Below are positions 8,371-16,119 of a stretch of DNA of 39,203 bases, one piece after another. The stretch spans positions 1-39,203 of the forward strand of contig JAPKZB010000083.1 in assembly GCA_026393985.1 (NCBI GenBank), read 5' to 3'. This stretch comes from Acidobacteriota bacterium. Its GTDB lineage: Bacteria; Acidobacteriota; Terriglobia; Bryobacterales; Bryobacteraceae. Made by a program: the position numbers and the translations under genes. Every line of letters begins with the position of its first letter. Position 1 is the stretch's first letter. The notes below the pieces were generated by a model. It searched no databases. It was not told the DNA's origin and saw only the letters and a list, made by a program, of their open reading frames with translations.

Positions 8371-9677
8371 ACTTTTCCGGGTACGATGTACGGGGCGCGG
8401 TAGTTCCGCGTCAGCATCTTGTTCGCCGCCGCATCGTCGAACGTCTGGGTCTTGCTCGAGAAGTTCAGGCGTTTGCCGGTGCGGTAGGCGATGTTGGCAA
8501 AGTGGCACAGGTCGGCGGCGGCACCGCCGATTTCGATCTCGGCGTTCAGGCTCTTATAATCGCGCGATTTGACGGCGGCCAGGAAGTTTTCCATGTGCCG
8601 GACGGTACCGTCGGCGCCGCGTTCGGCCTTGACGTTCTTCACTACTTCGTTGTTCTCGCCCTTGTAGATCCGGTAGCCGCCGCCGTCGAGCTCCATCCAT
8701 CCATCGACACCGTAGAACAGGTTGCCCACGGCGCTCGTGGCGCGGTTGGGGGATCCCAGCGTGCCTTCGCCTCCCGTCAGCACCCCGCGCACTTCGAAGG
8801 TGATCTCGCGGTCGCCGTAGTGGAAGGAGGCGTACTGCGTGTTGGGCGTCTCCTGCATGTCGTCATAGGCGTACATGCCGCCGGTGGAGGAGACGGCCTT
8901 CAGGCCCGAGTGGTCGTTGGCGACGCCCATGCCCCAGCGGGCGATGTCCATCTGGTGGACGCCCTGGTTGCCGAGGTCGCCGTTGCCGGTGTCCCAGAAC
9001 CAGTGCCAGTTGTAGGCAAAGCGCAGTTCGTTGAACGGGCGCATGGGCGCCGGCCCGAGGAACATGTCCCAGTTCAGGCCCGGCGGCACGGGGCCGTCGG
9101 GCTTCTTGCCGATCGACTTGCGGCGCTTGAAGCAGAGGCCTTTGGCGAGATAGAGATTGCCGATCACGCCGTCTTTCAGATCCTGCATGGCGGCGATGAC
9201 GTGCGGCGTCGAACGGCTTTGCGAGCCGATCTGGCACATCCGGCCGTACTTGCGGGCGGTGGCGATCATCTGTTTGCTTTCGAACGGATTGTGGCTGGCC
9301 GGTTTCTCGCAGTAGGTATCCTTGCCTGCCTGCATGGCCCAGATGGCGCCAAGGGCGTGCCAGTGGTTGGGCGTCGCCATCGAGACGGCGTCGATGTCCT
9401 TGGACTCAAACAGCTTCCGCATGTCGGCGAATTCGACGGCCTTCTCCTGGCCGGCCTTCGTGATCCGGGCGTTGGCGCGCTCGCGAGCCGCCTGGTTCAC
9501 ATCGCAGATCGCGGCGAGCTGGGCACCGGGAATCTGCAGGTACCCGCCCAGATGGGCGTTGCCCCGGCCGCCGAGACCGATCAGGCCGACGCGAACGCGG
9601 TCGTTGGCGCCCAGAATGCGCCGCGTGCCGATAGACAGCGCTGCCGCGCCGGTGATTAAAAGATCTCTACGTTCCAT
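8367..9677 (-). CDS. Tat-exported Gfo/Idh/MocA family oxidoreductase
   Basis: This NAD(P)-dependent sugar or cyclitol dehydrogenase-like protein has 436 residues. Twin arginines at 3-4 (ERRDLLITGAA) begin a Tat-type leader. A Rossmann fold follows with GLGGRG at 34-39 and an acidic residue at the end of beta 2 (CDV, 58-60). The family signature EKP lies at 124-126, and the C-terminal substrate domain includes GNQGVHQMDIARW near 236-248. In this family the EKP lysine and the downstream Asp/His act in hydride transfer from a sugar hydroxyl. Export of a nicotinamide enzyme implies a tightly bound cofactor, as proposed for other Tat-type members. It is transcribed alone; its stop overlaps that of the plus-strand neighbour by 4 bp. 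The substrate is unknown; C3 oxidation of a glycoside is a working idea only. Confidence 0.92.
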   Translation of the reverse strand: MERRDLLITGAAALSIGTRRILGANDRVRVGLIGLGGRGNAHLGGYLQIPGAQLAAICDVNQAARERANARITKAGQEKAVEFADMRKLFESKDIDAVSMATPNHWHALGAIWAMQAGKDTYCEKPASHNPFESKQMIATARKYGRMCQIGSQSRSTPHVIAAMQDLKDGVIGNLYLAKGLCFKRRKSIGKKPDGPVPPGLNWDMFLGPAPMRPFNELRFAYNWHWFWDTGNGDLGNQGVHQMDIARWGMGVANDHSGLKAVSSTGGMYAYDDMQETPNTQYASFHYGDREITFEVRGVLTGGEGTLGSPNRATSAVGNLFYGVDGWMELDGGGYRIYKGENNEVVKNVKAERGADGTVRHMENFLAAVKSRDYKSLNAEIEIGGAAADLCHFANIAYRTGKRLNFSSKTQTFDDAAANKMLTRNYRAPYIVPGKV

Positions 9678-9690
9678 GGTTGTTCCAAGC

Positions 9691-10074
9691 TTATTGCGAA
9701 CGGCCCGGCTGCCGCAACCGGCGCGTGGCCGCGATTGTCACGGTGGCCGCCGCTGCCGAGACCGGATGTTGCTGTAGGGACCCAATTTTGGGTTCAAAGT
9801 TGGGTTCAACTGGGTTGATTCGCGTTCCACGGGGATCGGGAAACGGAAGAGCCCGGATTGTAAATGGCTTTTTATCAACACCTTCCATGGTTCTTCCTGC
9901 TGCGCGGGCGTGTGGCGCGCGCACGCGTACTGTATTATGCGCCGAGCGATGGGCCGACGGGGAGCCGACAGCGGGCAGGGCGATGGTAAGGGCGATCGCG
10001 ATGGTCAGGCGCAGTTGGATCGAGAGGTTTCGGGTGGGCAGTTTGGGTGTTGGTGGCGTTTGGCTAATTGGCAT
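9691..10074 (-). CDS. Candidate small membrane or exported protein, uncertain
   Basis: This is an open frame of 127 residues in an otherwise gene-free gap. In its favour, GGGAG lies 6-7 nt upstream of the ATG at 10074, and residues about 17-38 form a hydrophobic stretch (SIQLRLTIAIALTIALPAVG) after a short basic segment, as in a signal peptide or anchor. Third codon positions are mostly G or C in the first 60 codons. Against it, the second half loses that bias and encodes a low-complexity peptide (NPVEPNFEPK) that follows the 12-bp DNA repeats. I do not recognise a family. It may be a decayed gene or chance. Confidence 0.28.
   Translation of the reverse strand: MPISQTPPTPKLPTRNLSIQLRLTIAIALTIALPAVGSPSAHRSAHNTVRVRAPHARAAGRTMEGVDKKPFTIRALPFPDPRGTRINPVEPNFEPKIGSLQQHPVSAAAATVTIAATRRLRQPGRSQ
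9780..9817. repeat. Palindrome plus 12-bp direct repeats upstream of the Gfo/Idh gene
   Basis: ACCCAA-TT-TTGGGT (9780-9793) is a perfect 6-bp inverted repeat. TTGGGTTCAA occurs at 9788-9797 and again at 9800-9809, with a partial third copy (TGGGTT) 12 bp further. The 12-bp phasing and palindrome would suit a regulatory-protein site about 100 bp upstream of the oxidoreductase start, but the stretch also lies inside the weak ORF at 9691-10074. Confidence 0.4.
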
Positions 10075-10246
10075 GGGTCACTCCCTCGAAAAGAGTTCGG
10101 CGCACGGGAAAGGGCAACCGGCGCGCGAGGGTGTGATAGGAGGGGTGTTTTTGGGATTTTGTTTTGTTTGGAATGAATTGGGTAGCAGGTATTTGGGGGG
10201 GGAGGCAACGGGCTGTGAACAACCGGGGATGGGTTCCCGCAGAAGT

Positions 10247-11701
10247 CTAGGGCGAACCGCCCAATTCCCGCAGGAGACGGATGGCCGGTTCGTGATCCGG
10301 TTCAAAGCGTAGCAACTGCCGCAGGGCGGCCAGGGCCGGCTCCCGTTGGCCACCGCGCCAGAGGGCCACGGCAAGGTTCATCCTTGCTCCGGTCATGGCG
10401 GGGTTGCGCTCAAGCGCTGCCTGCCAGAGAGCGATCGCCGCGGCGGTCTGGCCGCGTTTGATTTTGTAGATGCCGAGGTTCACGGCGGCCGCCGGGTGGC
10501 CCGGTTCGAGAGCGACGATCTGCTCGCACAGCGCCATGGCCTGCTCCTCCTGTCCCATACGGTCATGAAACTGCGCCAGCTGCGCCATGACGGCCACGTC
10601 GCGGGGCGCCTGGAGCAGGAGTTCGAAGGCCTGCCGCCGGAGGGAGGGTTCGGTCATCGCCGCAACGGCGTAGCCGAGGGCTGTCTCCCGCTGGCCGGGT
10701 GGGGCGGGAAGAAAGGAGCGGAGCGCGCGCCGGGCCACCGGTGGGGCCGCCGGGCGGGGGCGGCGCGGAATGGCATGGTCGGTGAAGGCGACGTGGTCCA
10801 CGCCGCGGCTGGTGCCCTTGGGCATGTGGCAGCTGGCGCAATCGCCGGTCACGGCGGCTTTGGTGCAGGGCTTGCCGGCGTGACAGCTCTGGCAGCGTTC
10901 GCGGTAGAAGGCGGCCTTGGCGGCGGGTGCCGGTTCGCGGTGGGAGTCGTGGCAACTGCCGCACCAGAGCTGGTCGCCGGAAGCCTGCTTGCAGCGGCTG
11001 GCGGCGAGGCGTTCATAGTGGCTGGTAGCGTCGAAGCCGCCGGCCTCGGGGGTATCCCAGACGAAGACGGCGAGGTGGTCGCTGAGGAGGTCGCCGGGGC
11101 GGAAGGTTGCTCCCTGGCGCGTCGCCGCGGCGACGCGCGCGACGCCGGTGAGATGGCATTGGGCGCAGATGGCGTCGCGCCGGGCCGCGGGGAGCTTGGC
11201 GGGCTGCACAATGGTGGCGGGCTTGGCCGTGCGCGCGTGCTCCTGCCCCGGACCGTGGCAGCGTTCGCAGGTTACCCCGCCTTCCGGTTGCGCCGCGCTG
11301 GCATGACATTGCAGGCAGCCAGGCTCGACGGCGCGCGCCAACTGGATGGTGCGTTTGCCTCCGTAGCCGGGCGAGATGTCCCATTTTCGGGCGGCGGAGT
11401 AGTAAGAGACCGGAGCTTGAAACAGCACGCCGTCGGCGGAGAACAGGAAGCTGCGGCCCACGTTGCCCGAGCCGACGAACCATTCGAGGAGCCGGCGGCC
11501 CCGCACCGGGCCGCGCTCAAACTCCATGCCACGGTCCTTGTCAATGCGGTAGACGGCTCCGCTGGCCGGATCGGTGACGGTTGCCGGGGGGATGGCGAAG
11601 TCGAGTTTGCCGCTGCTGCGGGCCATGCCGGTGGTTTGATACCGCTCGACGATGGCCGCATGGCAAGGGGCGCAGAGGTGAGCGGCGAGGAGCAGCAGCA
11701 T
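10247..11701 (-). CDS. Heptaheme c-type cytochrome with C-terminal TPR region
   Basis: This 484-residue protein has seven CXXCH haem-attachment motifs starting at residues 10, 129, 145, 179, 247, 270 and 288, so it should bind seven c-type haems outside the cytoplasm. The arrangement resembles cytochrome c554/multihaem families seen in Acidobacteria and Planctomycetes. Residues about 340-480 form tetratricopeptide repeats (MAQLAQFHDRMGQEEQAMAL, then NLGIYKIKRGQTAAAIALW), probably for protein contacts. The start is odd: ATG 11701 gives MLLLLAAHLCAPCH, so the first haem motif begins at residue 10, directly in or after a very short leader without basic residues. In-frame sequence extends only 12 codons further, to a TAA, with no ATG, GTG or TTG. 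The role is probably electron transfer or a periplasmic redox assembly. It is divergent from TonB receptor 2. Confidence 0.85.
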   Translation of the reverse strand: MLLLLAAHLCAPCHAAIVERYQTTGMARSSGKLDFAIPPATVTDPASGAVYRIDKDRGMEFERGPVRGRRLLEWFVGSGNVGRSFLFSADGVLFQAPVSYYSAARKWDISPGYGGKRTIQLARAVEPGCLQCHASAAQPEGGVTCERCHGPGQEHARTAKPATIVQPAKLPAARRDAICAQCHLTGVARVAAATRQGATFRPGDLLSDHLAVFVWDTPEAGGFDATSHYERLAASRCKQASGDQLWCGSCHDSHREPAPAAKAAFYRERCQSCHAGKPCTKAAVTGDCASCHMPKGTSRGVDHVAFTDHAIPRRPRPAAPPVARRALRSFLPAPPGQRETALGYAVAAMTEPSLRRQAFELLLQAPRDVAVMAQLAQFHDRMGQEEQAMALCEQIVALEPGHPAAAVNLGIYKIKRGQTAAAIALWQAALERNPAMTGARMNLAVALWRGGQREPALAALRQLLRFEPDHEPAIRLLRELGGSP

Positions 11702-11780
11702 AAGTGGGTGCCAAGGCCGGGCGCGGCCAATCTGTTAGCAATTCTATACCGGCTGGCGGTAGCGGGCGGGGAAGCGCCCT

Positions 11781-11809
11781 TTGCAATTGGGATCCGGATT
11801 CAATAGACT
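11781..11809 (+). promoter_or_regulatory. Candidate sigma-70-type promoter for TonB receptor 2
   Basis: TTGCAA (11781-11786), a 17-bp spacer and TAGACT (11804-11809) match -35 and -10 boxes at ideal spacing. Transcription would start near 11816, giving a leader of about 33 nt before the ATG at 11849. GAGGAG (11828-11833) lies 15 nt from the ATG, which is long for a Shine-Dalgarno site. Confidence 0.5.
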
Positions 11810-11848
11810 GTGTTGTCTCTTCGTGGTGAGGAGCAGCTTAGTTAAATT

Positions 11849-14800
11849 ATGAGAACAGATATTTTCCGACTGAGTCGATCGGTAATGGGCCTGCTGCTGC
11901 TGGCGGCTGGTCTTGACGCACAGACATTTACGGGTAACATCTCCGGGTTAGTGATGGACCCCGGTCAAGCGACGATAGCGGGCGCCACGGTGCGGGTGCG
12001 AAACGAAGCCACCAGCGATACGCGGCAGGCGACCACCAGCGGGGATGGCCGCTATATTTTTTCGCAGCTTCCTCCCGGCAACTATGAGGTTTCCGTGGAG
12101 ATGACCGGGTTCCGCAAGAGCGTGCAAAAGAACGCCGAGCTGCGGGTGAACGCGACGCTTGAATTGAACTTCAACCTGCAACTCGGCGAAGTTACGCAGG
12201 TGGTCGAGGTCACGGCCGGGGTGACGATGCTCGACACCCAATCGGCCAACCGGTCCGTAACTTTGAATCAACAGGCGGTGCTGGACCTGCCGGTAAACGC
12301 GCGGAATCCCTTCGTGCTCGTGCACGTGAACGCGGGCGTGATCGCCGTGCGGACGGGCATCTCGCAGGCGACGCAGGACCAGAATCACAACCGCTTTTCG
12401 ATGAACGGCGGGCGCGGGCAGGCTGGATTGACGCTGATAGACGGCGTGCCGGCGGCGGCCGTCGATTGGGGCGGACTGATCGCTTCGCCGAGCGTGGACT
12501 CGGTGCAGGAGGTGAGCATCGTCCGCAACCAGTTTGACGCGCAGTTCGGCAAGTCCGATGGAGGCGCCGTGAACATGATCACGCGCGGCGGATCGAACGC
12601 GTTCCATGGATCGGTGTTTGAGTTCCTCCGCAACGATAAGCTGGACGCCAACTCCTGGGCGAACAACCGGTCGGGGTTGCCCCGCGTGCTGTTCCAGCGC
12701 AACCAGTTTGGCGCGGCGGTGGGCGGACCGATCAAGCGCTCGAGCCGGCTTTTCTTCTTCACGGCCTATGAAGGGCTGCGCCAGGGTTCGCCGGGCACGA
12801 ACATCTCGAACGTGCCGACGGCGCTGCAGCGCGGCGGCGACTTTTCGCAGACCTTCAACGGCAACGGGACGCTGGCCACGATCTTTGATCCGTTTTCGAC
12901 GCGACCGAATCCGAACGGCAGCGGGTTTATCCGCGATGCGTTTCCCGGCAACCGCATTCCGGCGGCGCTGATCGACCCGGTAGCGGCGAAAGTGATTGGG
13001 CTCTTCCCGGCCGCGAACACACAGGGTGATCCCGGTACTAACGCCCGCAACTTTGTCGCCGCGGGCAAGACCAACACGATCAACGATCGCCTGGATCTGC
13101 GGATTGACTGGGCCAAGAGCGAGAAGTGGACCCTGTTCGGCCGCTTCACGAAGGCCTGGCAGGAGAACGTGGCGCCGGTGTTTTTCGGCAACGGCGCGGA
13201 TACGAACTTCTCGGACGTCAACCCGCGGCACCACGTTGTGATCGGGACGACCATTACGCCCTCGCCCACCTGGGTGATCAACGTGCTGCTCGGCTCGGGC
13301 CGGTGGCGGGAGAATCAGAACTCGCCGTCGCAGGGCTTGAGCGCGACCAATCTCGGCTTCTCGCCGCAGTTGGTGTCGCAATTTCAGGCGCAGACCTATC
13401 CTGGCTTTTCCATCCAGGGTTATGCGTCGCTGGGCAACCGCCGCTATCTGAACGTGCCGCGCGAGACTCACAACCTGCAAGTGAACCTAACCAAGGAACT
13501 GGGCGCCCACAGCCTGAAATTCGGCTGGCTTGGCGAAGCGGCGCGACTGAACAACACCGACTTCAACACCCCGGCGTTTAACTTCACGCGCGGTGTCACT
13601 TCGGGACCCGCGGCGGCCGTGGCCAGTTCGGTGACGGGCGACGGCATCGCTTCGCTCCTGCTCGGCGTCGGCGCCAGCGGCAGTGCTCCGATCGGCATCG
13701 CCACGGCCAACGCGGCCGGCTACCACGGGCTGTACTTCCAGGACTCCTGGCGCGCCAGCCGCAAGCTGACGCTGCACATGGGATTGCGCTGGGAGGTGCA
13801 GTTGGGCCGCACGGAACGCTTCAACCGGCTGAACAACTTTGACTTCAAGGCCGCCAGCCCGCTGGCCCAACGGACCGGTTTGCCGCTGGTGGGCGGTCTT
13901 GTTTTCGTCTCGCCCAATAACCGCGGGGCGTGGGACACCGAGTACACCAACCTCGCGCCGCGCTTCGGCATGGCCTACAAGCTCACCGACAAACTCGTCT
14001 TCCGCGGCGGGTACGGCATTTTCTACCCGCAGACCGGCGGCGGCACCAACCAGGGCTTCTCGACCACCACCGAATGGGTCTCCACCGTGGGCGCCGACGG
14101 CATCAATCCCAACCGGAACGCGCTGCTGCGCAGTCCGTTTCCGAACGGGTTCACCCAGCCCGCCGGGTCGAGCCTGGGCTTGCTGACGCAGGTTGGCGAC
14201 AACGTCAATGCCTTCTCGCGGCTCCATCCGCAGGGCTACGTGCAGAACTTCAGCGTCGACTTCCAGTTTGAAATCAAGCAGGGCATGGTGTTTGAGGCCG
14301 GCTTCACCGGTTCGCAGAGCCGCAAGCTATCCTTTGGCACCGGCCAGCAGGCCAACCAGATGCCCAAGGAGTTTCTCTCGCAAGGCGCCGCGCTGAATAA
14401 TCCGGTGCGCAATCCCTTCTTCGGCATCATCCCGACCGGCGCGCTGGCCGGGGCGACCATTCCCCAACACCGGCTGCTGCGGCCGCATCCGCAGTTTCTC
14501 GGCGTGAACCTTTCGGCCGATTCGCCGGGAGCCAGCGCCAGCTTCAACGCACTGGTGCTTCGCTACCACTGGCAGATGGGGAAGGACCTGAACCTGCTGA
14601 CCACCTACCAATGGTCGAAGGCCATCGACAATGCCAGCGAATGGCAGGGCTGGGAGGTGAGCGACACGCTGCGCGATTACTATGATCTGAAAGCGGATCG
14701 CTCGATTTCGGCTCATGACATCCCGCAGAGTTTTGTGAACGCACTGGTTTACGAGATGCCGGTGGGCAAGGGGCGCAAGTTCCTTCCCGACATGCATCCG

Positions 14801-15271
14801 GTGGCGAACGCCATTGTGGGCGGCTGGCAGGTTTCCACCATCATCCGGTTCTCGAGCGGCCTGCCGCTGGGCTTCACGGCGCCGAACACGCTGAGCGCCT
14901 ACGGCTTCCAGATTCAGCGGCCGAACGTGGCCGATTTGAAGGCGGCGGCGATTGCCAATCCAACGCCGGACCGTTGGTTCAACACGGCGGCCTTCACCAC
15001 GCCGGGTAACTTTGAACTGGGCAATGCGCCGCGCTGGATTCCCAACATCCGGTTCGGTCCCACGAACCACGCCGACCTGGCTATTCTCAAGAACTTCCGC
15101 TGGGGCGAGAACTGGAAAGCGCAGTTCCGCGCCGAGATGTTCAACTTCACCAACACGCCACAGTTCGGCAGGGCGAATACCAACATGGCCGATCCCAACT
15201 TTGGCGTTGTGACCGGCACGACCAACGTGGGACCGCGCAACGTCCAGTTGGGTTTGCGTATTCAGTTCTGA
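11849..15271 (+). CDS. TonB-dependent receptor 2, Oar-like, with carboxypeptidase regulatory-like domain
   Basis: This 1,140-residue predicted outer-membrane receptor has a signal peptide (about 1-24, cut near LDA/QTF) and a carboxypeptidase-regulatory-like domain (about 26-112, GNISGLVMDPGQATIAGATV). The plug carries the variant motif LPVNARN near 148-154, and the long beta-barrel ends LGLRIQF with the C-terminal phenylalanine expected of outer-membrane proteins. It is a distinct paralogue of receptors 1 and 3, with the usual plug substitution Ala for Gly in the NGRN motif. It is transcribed alone from the promoter at 11781-11809 and converges on the TPR gene, overlapping its 3' end by 10 bp. 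The ligand is unknown. Confidence 0.9.
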   Translation: MRTDIFRLSRSVMGLLLLAAGLDAQTFTGNISGLVMDPGQATIAGATVRVRNEATSDTRQATTSGDGRYIFSQLPPGNYEVSVEMTGFRKSVQKNAELRVNATLELNFNLQLGEVTQVVEVTAGVTMLDTQSANRSVTLNQQAVLDLPVNARNPFVLVHVNAGVIAVRTGISQATQDQNHNRFSMNGGRGQAGLTLIDGVPAAAVDWGGLIASPSVDSVQEVSIVRNQFDAQFGKSDGGAVNMITRGGSNAFHGSVFEFLRNDKLDANSWANNRSGLPRVLFQRNQFGAAVGGPIKRSSRLFFFTAYEGLRQGSPGTNISNVPTALQRGGDFSQTFNGNGTLATIFDPFSTRPNPNGSGFIRDAFPGNRIPAALIDPVAAKVIGLFPAANTQGDPGTNARNFVAAGKTNTINDRLDLRIDWAKSEKWTLFGRFTKAWQENVAPVFFGNGADTNFSDVNPRHHVVIGTTITPSPTWVINVLLGSGRWRENQNSPSQGLSATNLGFSPQLVSQFQAQTYPGFSIQGYASLGNRRYLNVPRETHNLQVNLTKELGAHSLKFGWLGEAARLNNTDFNTPAFNFTRGVTSGPAAAVASSVTGDGIASLLLGVGASGSAPIGIATANAAGYHGLYFQDSWRASRKLTLHMGLRWEVQLGRTERFNRLNNFDFKAASPLAQRTGLPLVGGLVFVSPNNRGAWDTEYTNLAPRFGMAYKLTDKLVFRGGYGIFYPQTGGGTNQGFSTTTEWVSTVGADGINPNRNALLRSPFPNGFTQPAGSSLGLLTQVGDNVNAFSRLHPQGYVQNFSVDFQFEIKQGMVFEAGFTGSQSRKLSFGTGQQANQMPKEFLSQGAALNNPVRNPFFGIIPTGALAGATIPQHRLLRPHPQFLGVNLSADSPGASASFNALVLRYHWQMGKDLNLLTTYQWSKAIDNASEWQGWEVSDTLRDYYDLKADRSISAHDIPQSFVNALVYEMPVGKGRKFLPDMHPVANAIVGGWQVSTIIRFSSGLPLGFTAPNTLSAYGFQIQRPNVADLKAAAIANPTPDRWFNTAAFTTPGNFELGNAPRWIPNIRFGPTNHADLAILKNFRWGENWKAQFRAEMFNFTNTPQFGRANTNMADPNFGVVTGTTNVGPRNVQLGLRIQF

Positions 15272-16119
15272 GTACTCAGCGACTGACGATACTGTTGTTC
15301 GGCCCGGGCCGCGTCCTCGACGCGGCCCGTGGCTTTATAGGCCCGGCTGAGCGGCATGAGCAGCGTGGCATCGGCGGGCGAAGCGGCCACGAGGTGGGGA
15401 ATGGCTTCGGCATGACGTCCGGCTTCGACGAGGGCGCGGCCGAGGGCGCCGCGCGCGGGTGTGAGGCCGGGGGCGAGTTCGACGCTGCGTTCGAGCAGCG
15501 GTAGGCCCGCGGCAAAGCCTTCGGCGCGGGCCAGGGTATCGCCGCTCTCGTAGAGAAACTCGGCATCGTTTTCGAACGCCGGCCCCAGCGCGGTGAACAG
15601 CGGGCGTGCCGCGGGGTAGTCGCGGGCCTGCCAGAAGGAGCGGGCGGCGGCGCGTTGCAGGCGGCCGGCGTTAGCCGTGGCTTTGGCCGCGGCGGCGAGA
15701 TAGGCGGCGCCGGCCTGCGGGTAGCGTTTGCAGGCCGCGTAGGCGTCGGCGAGTTCGGTGAGCACCTGCTCGGAGGCCTGCCAGCGCCGGGCTTTTTCGA
15801 GTACAGCGGCGGCGTCGCAGGCGCGACCCGCTTTGAGCAGCGACAGGCCGGCCACCAGATGGACGGGTCCCGGCGGTGGGTTCGTTTTCAAGAATTGGGC
15901 GAAGGCGGCGTTGGCGTCCGCGTACTTTTTGCCGGAATGGAGCGCGAGGGCGAGGTTGAGTTGGAGGCGGGGCTCCTGGGGGATTTGCTTGATCAGGGCG
16001 CGGTAGAGGCGTTCGGCTTCGGCGAAGCGGCCTTCGCGCATGGCGCGGGCGGCGGCGGCCGCGGTGTCCTCCTGCGCGGGGAGCAGGGCGGACAGCAGGA
16101 ACAGCAGCAACAGCTTCAT
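15262..16119 (-). CDS. Exported tetratricopeptide repeat protein
   Basis: This 285-residue protein has a signal peptide (MKLLLLFLLSALLPAQ) followed by helical TPR repeats over nearly its whole length (AREGRFAEAERLYRALIKQ, LNLALALHSGKKYADANAAF, then DARPLF- and GRALVEAGRHAEAIPHL-type units). Such proteins act as periplasmic scaffolds or partners for larger assemblies. The start at 16119 is fixed by the signal peptide and by the ATGA overlap with the stop of the CRTAC1 gene, which indicates translational coupling; a longer upstream frame is arginine/proline-rich and shadows that gene. It is the last gene of the receptor 3-CRTAC1-TPR operon. Its specific partner is not known, but the coupled CRTAC1 protein is the obvious candidate. 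Confidence 0.87.
   Translation of the reverse strand: MKLLLLFLLSALLPAQEDTAAAAARAMREGRFAEAERLYRALIKQIPQEPRLQLNLALALHSGKKYADANAAFAQFLKTNPPPGPVHLVAGLSLLKAGRACDAAAVLEKARRWQASEQVLTELADAYAACKRYPQAGAAYLAAAAKATANAGRLQRAAARSFWQARDYPAARPLFTALGPAFENDAEFLYESGDTLARAEGFAAGLPLLERSVELAPGLTPARGALGRALVEAGRHAEAIPHLVAASPADATLLMPLSRAYKATGRVEDAARAEQQYRQSLSTQN

Larger units (their letters stand above)
9678..10246. other. Intergenic region with repeats and a G/T-rich patch
   Basis: This 569-bp gap lies between two minus-strand genes. It contains a palindrome and 12-bp repeats at 9780-9817, a weak candidate small gene (9691-10074) and a strongly G/T-rich, low-GC plus-strand stretch at about 10133-10207. The last looks unlike the GC-rich coding sequence around it. 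No RNA gene was recognised. Confidence 0.5.

Noticed and set aside
11680-11705. Sigma-54-like TTGGCAC...TATGC sequence near the cytochrome start
   Set aside because: The -12 half deviates from TTGC and it overlaps the start codon, so it would not produce a useful transcript.
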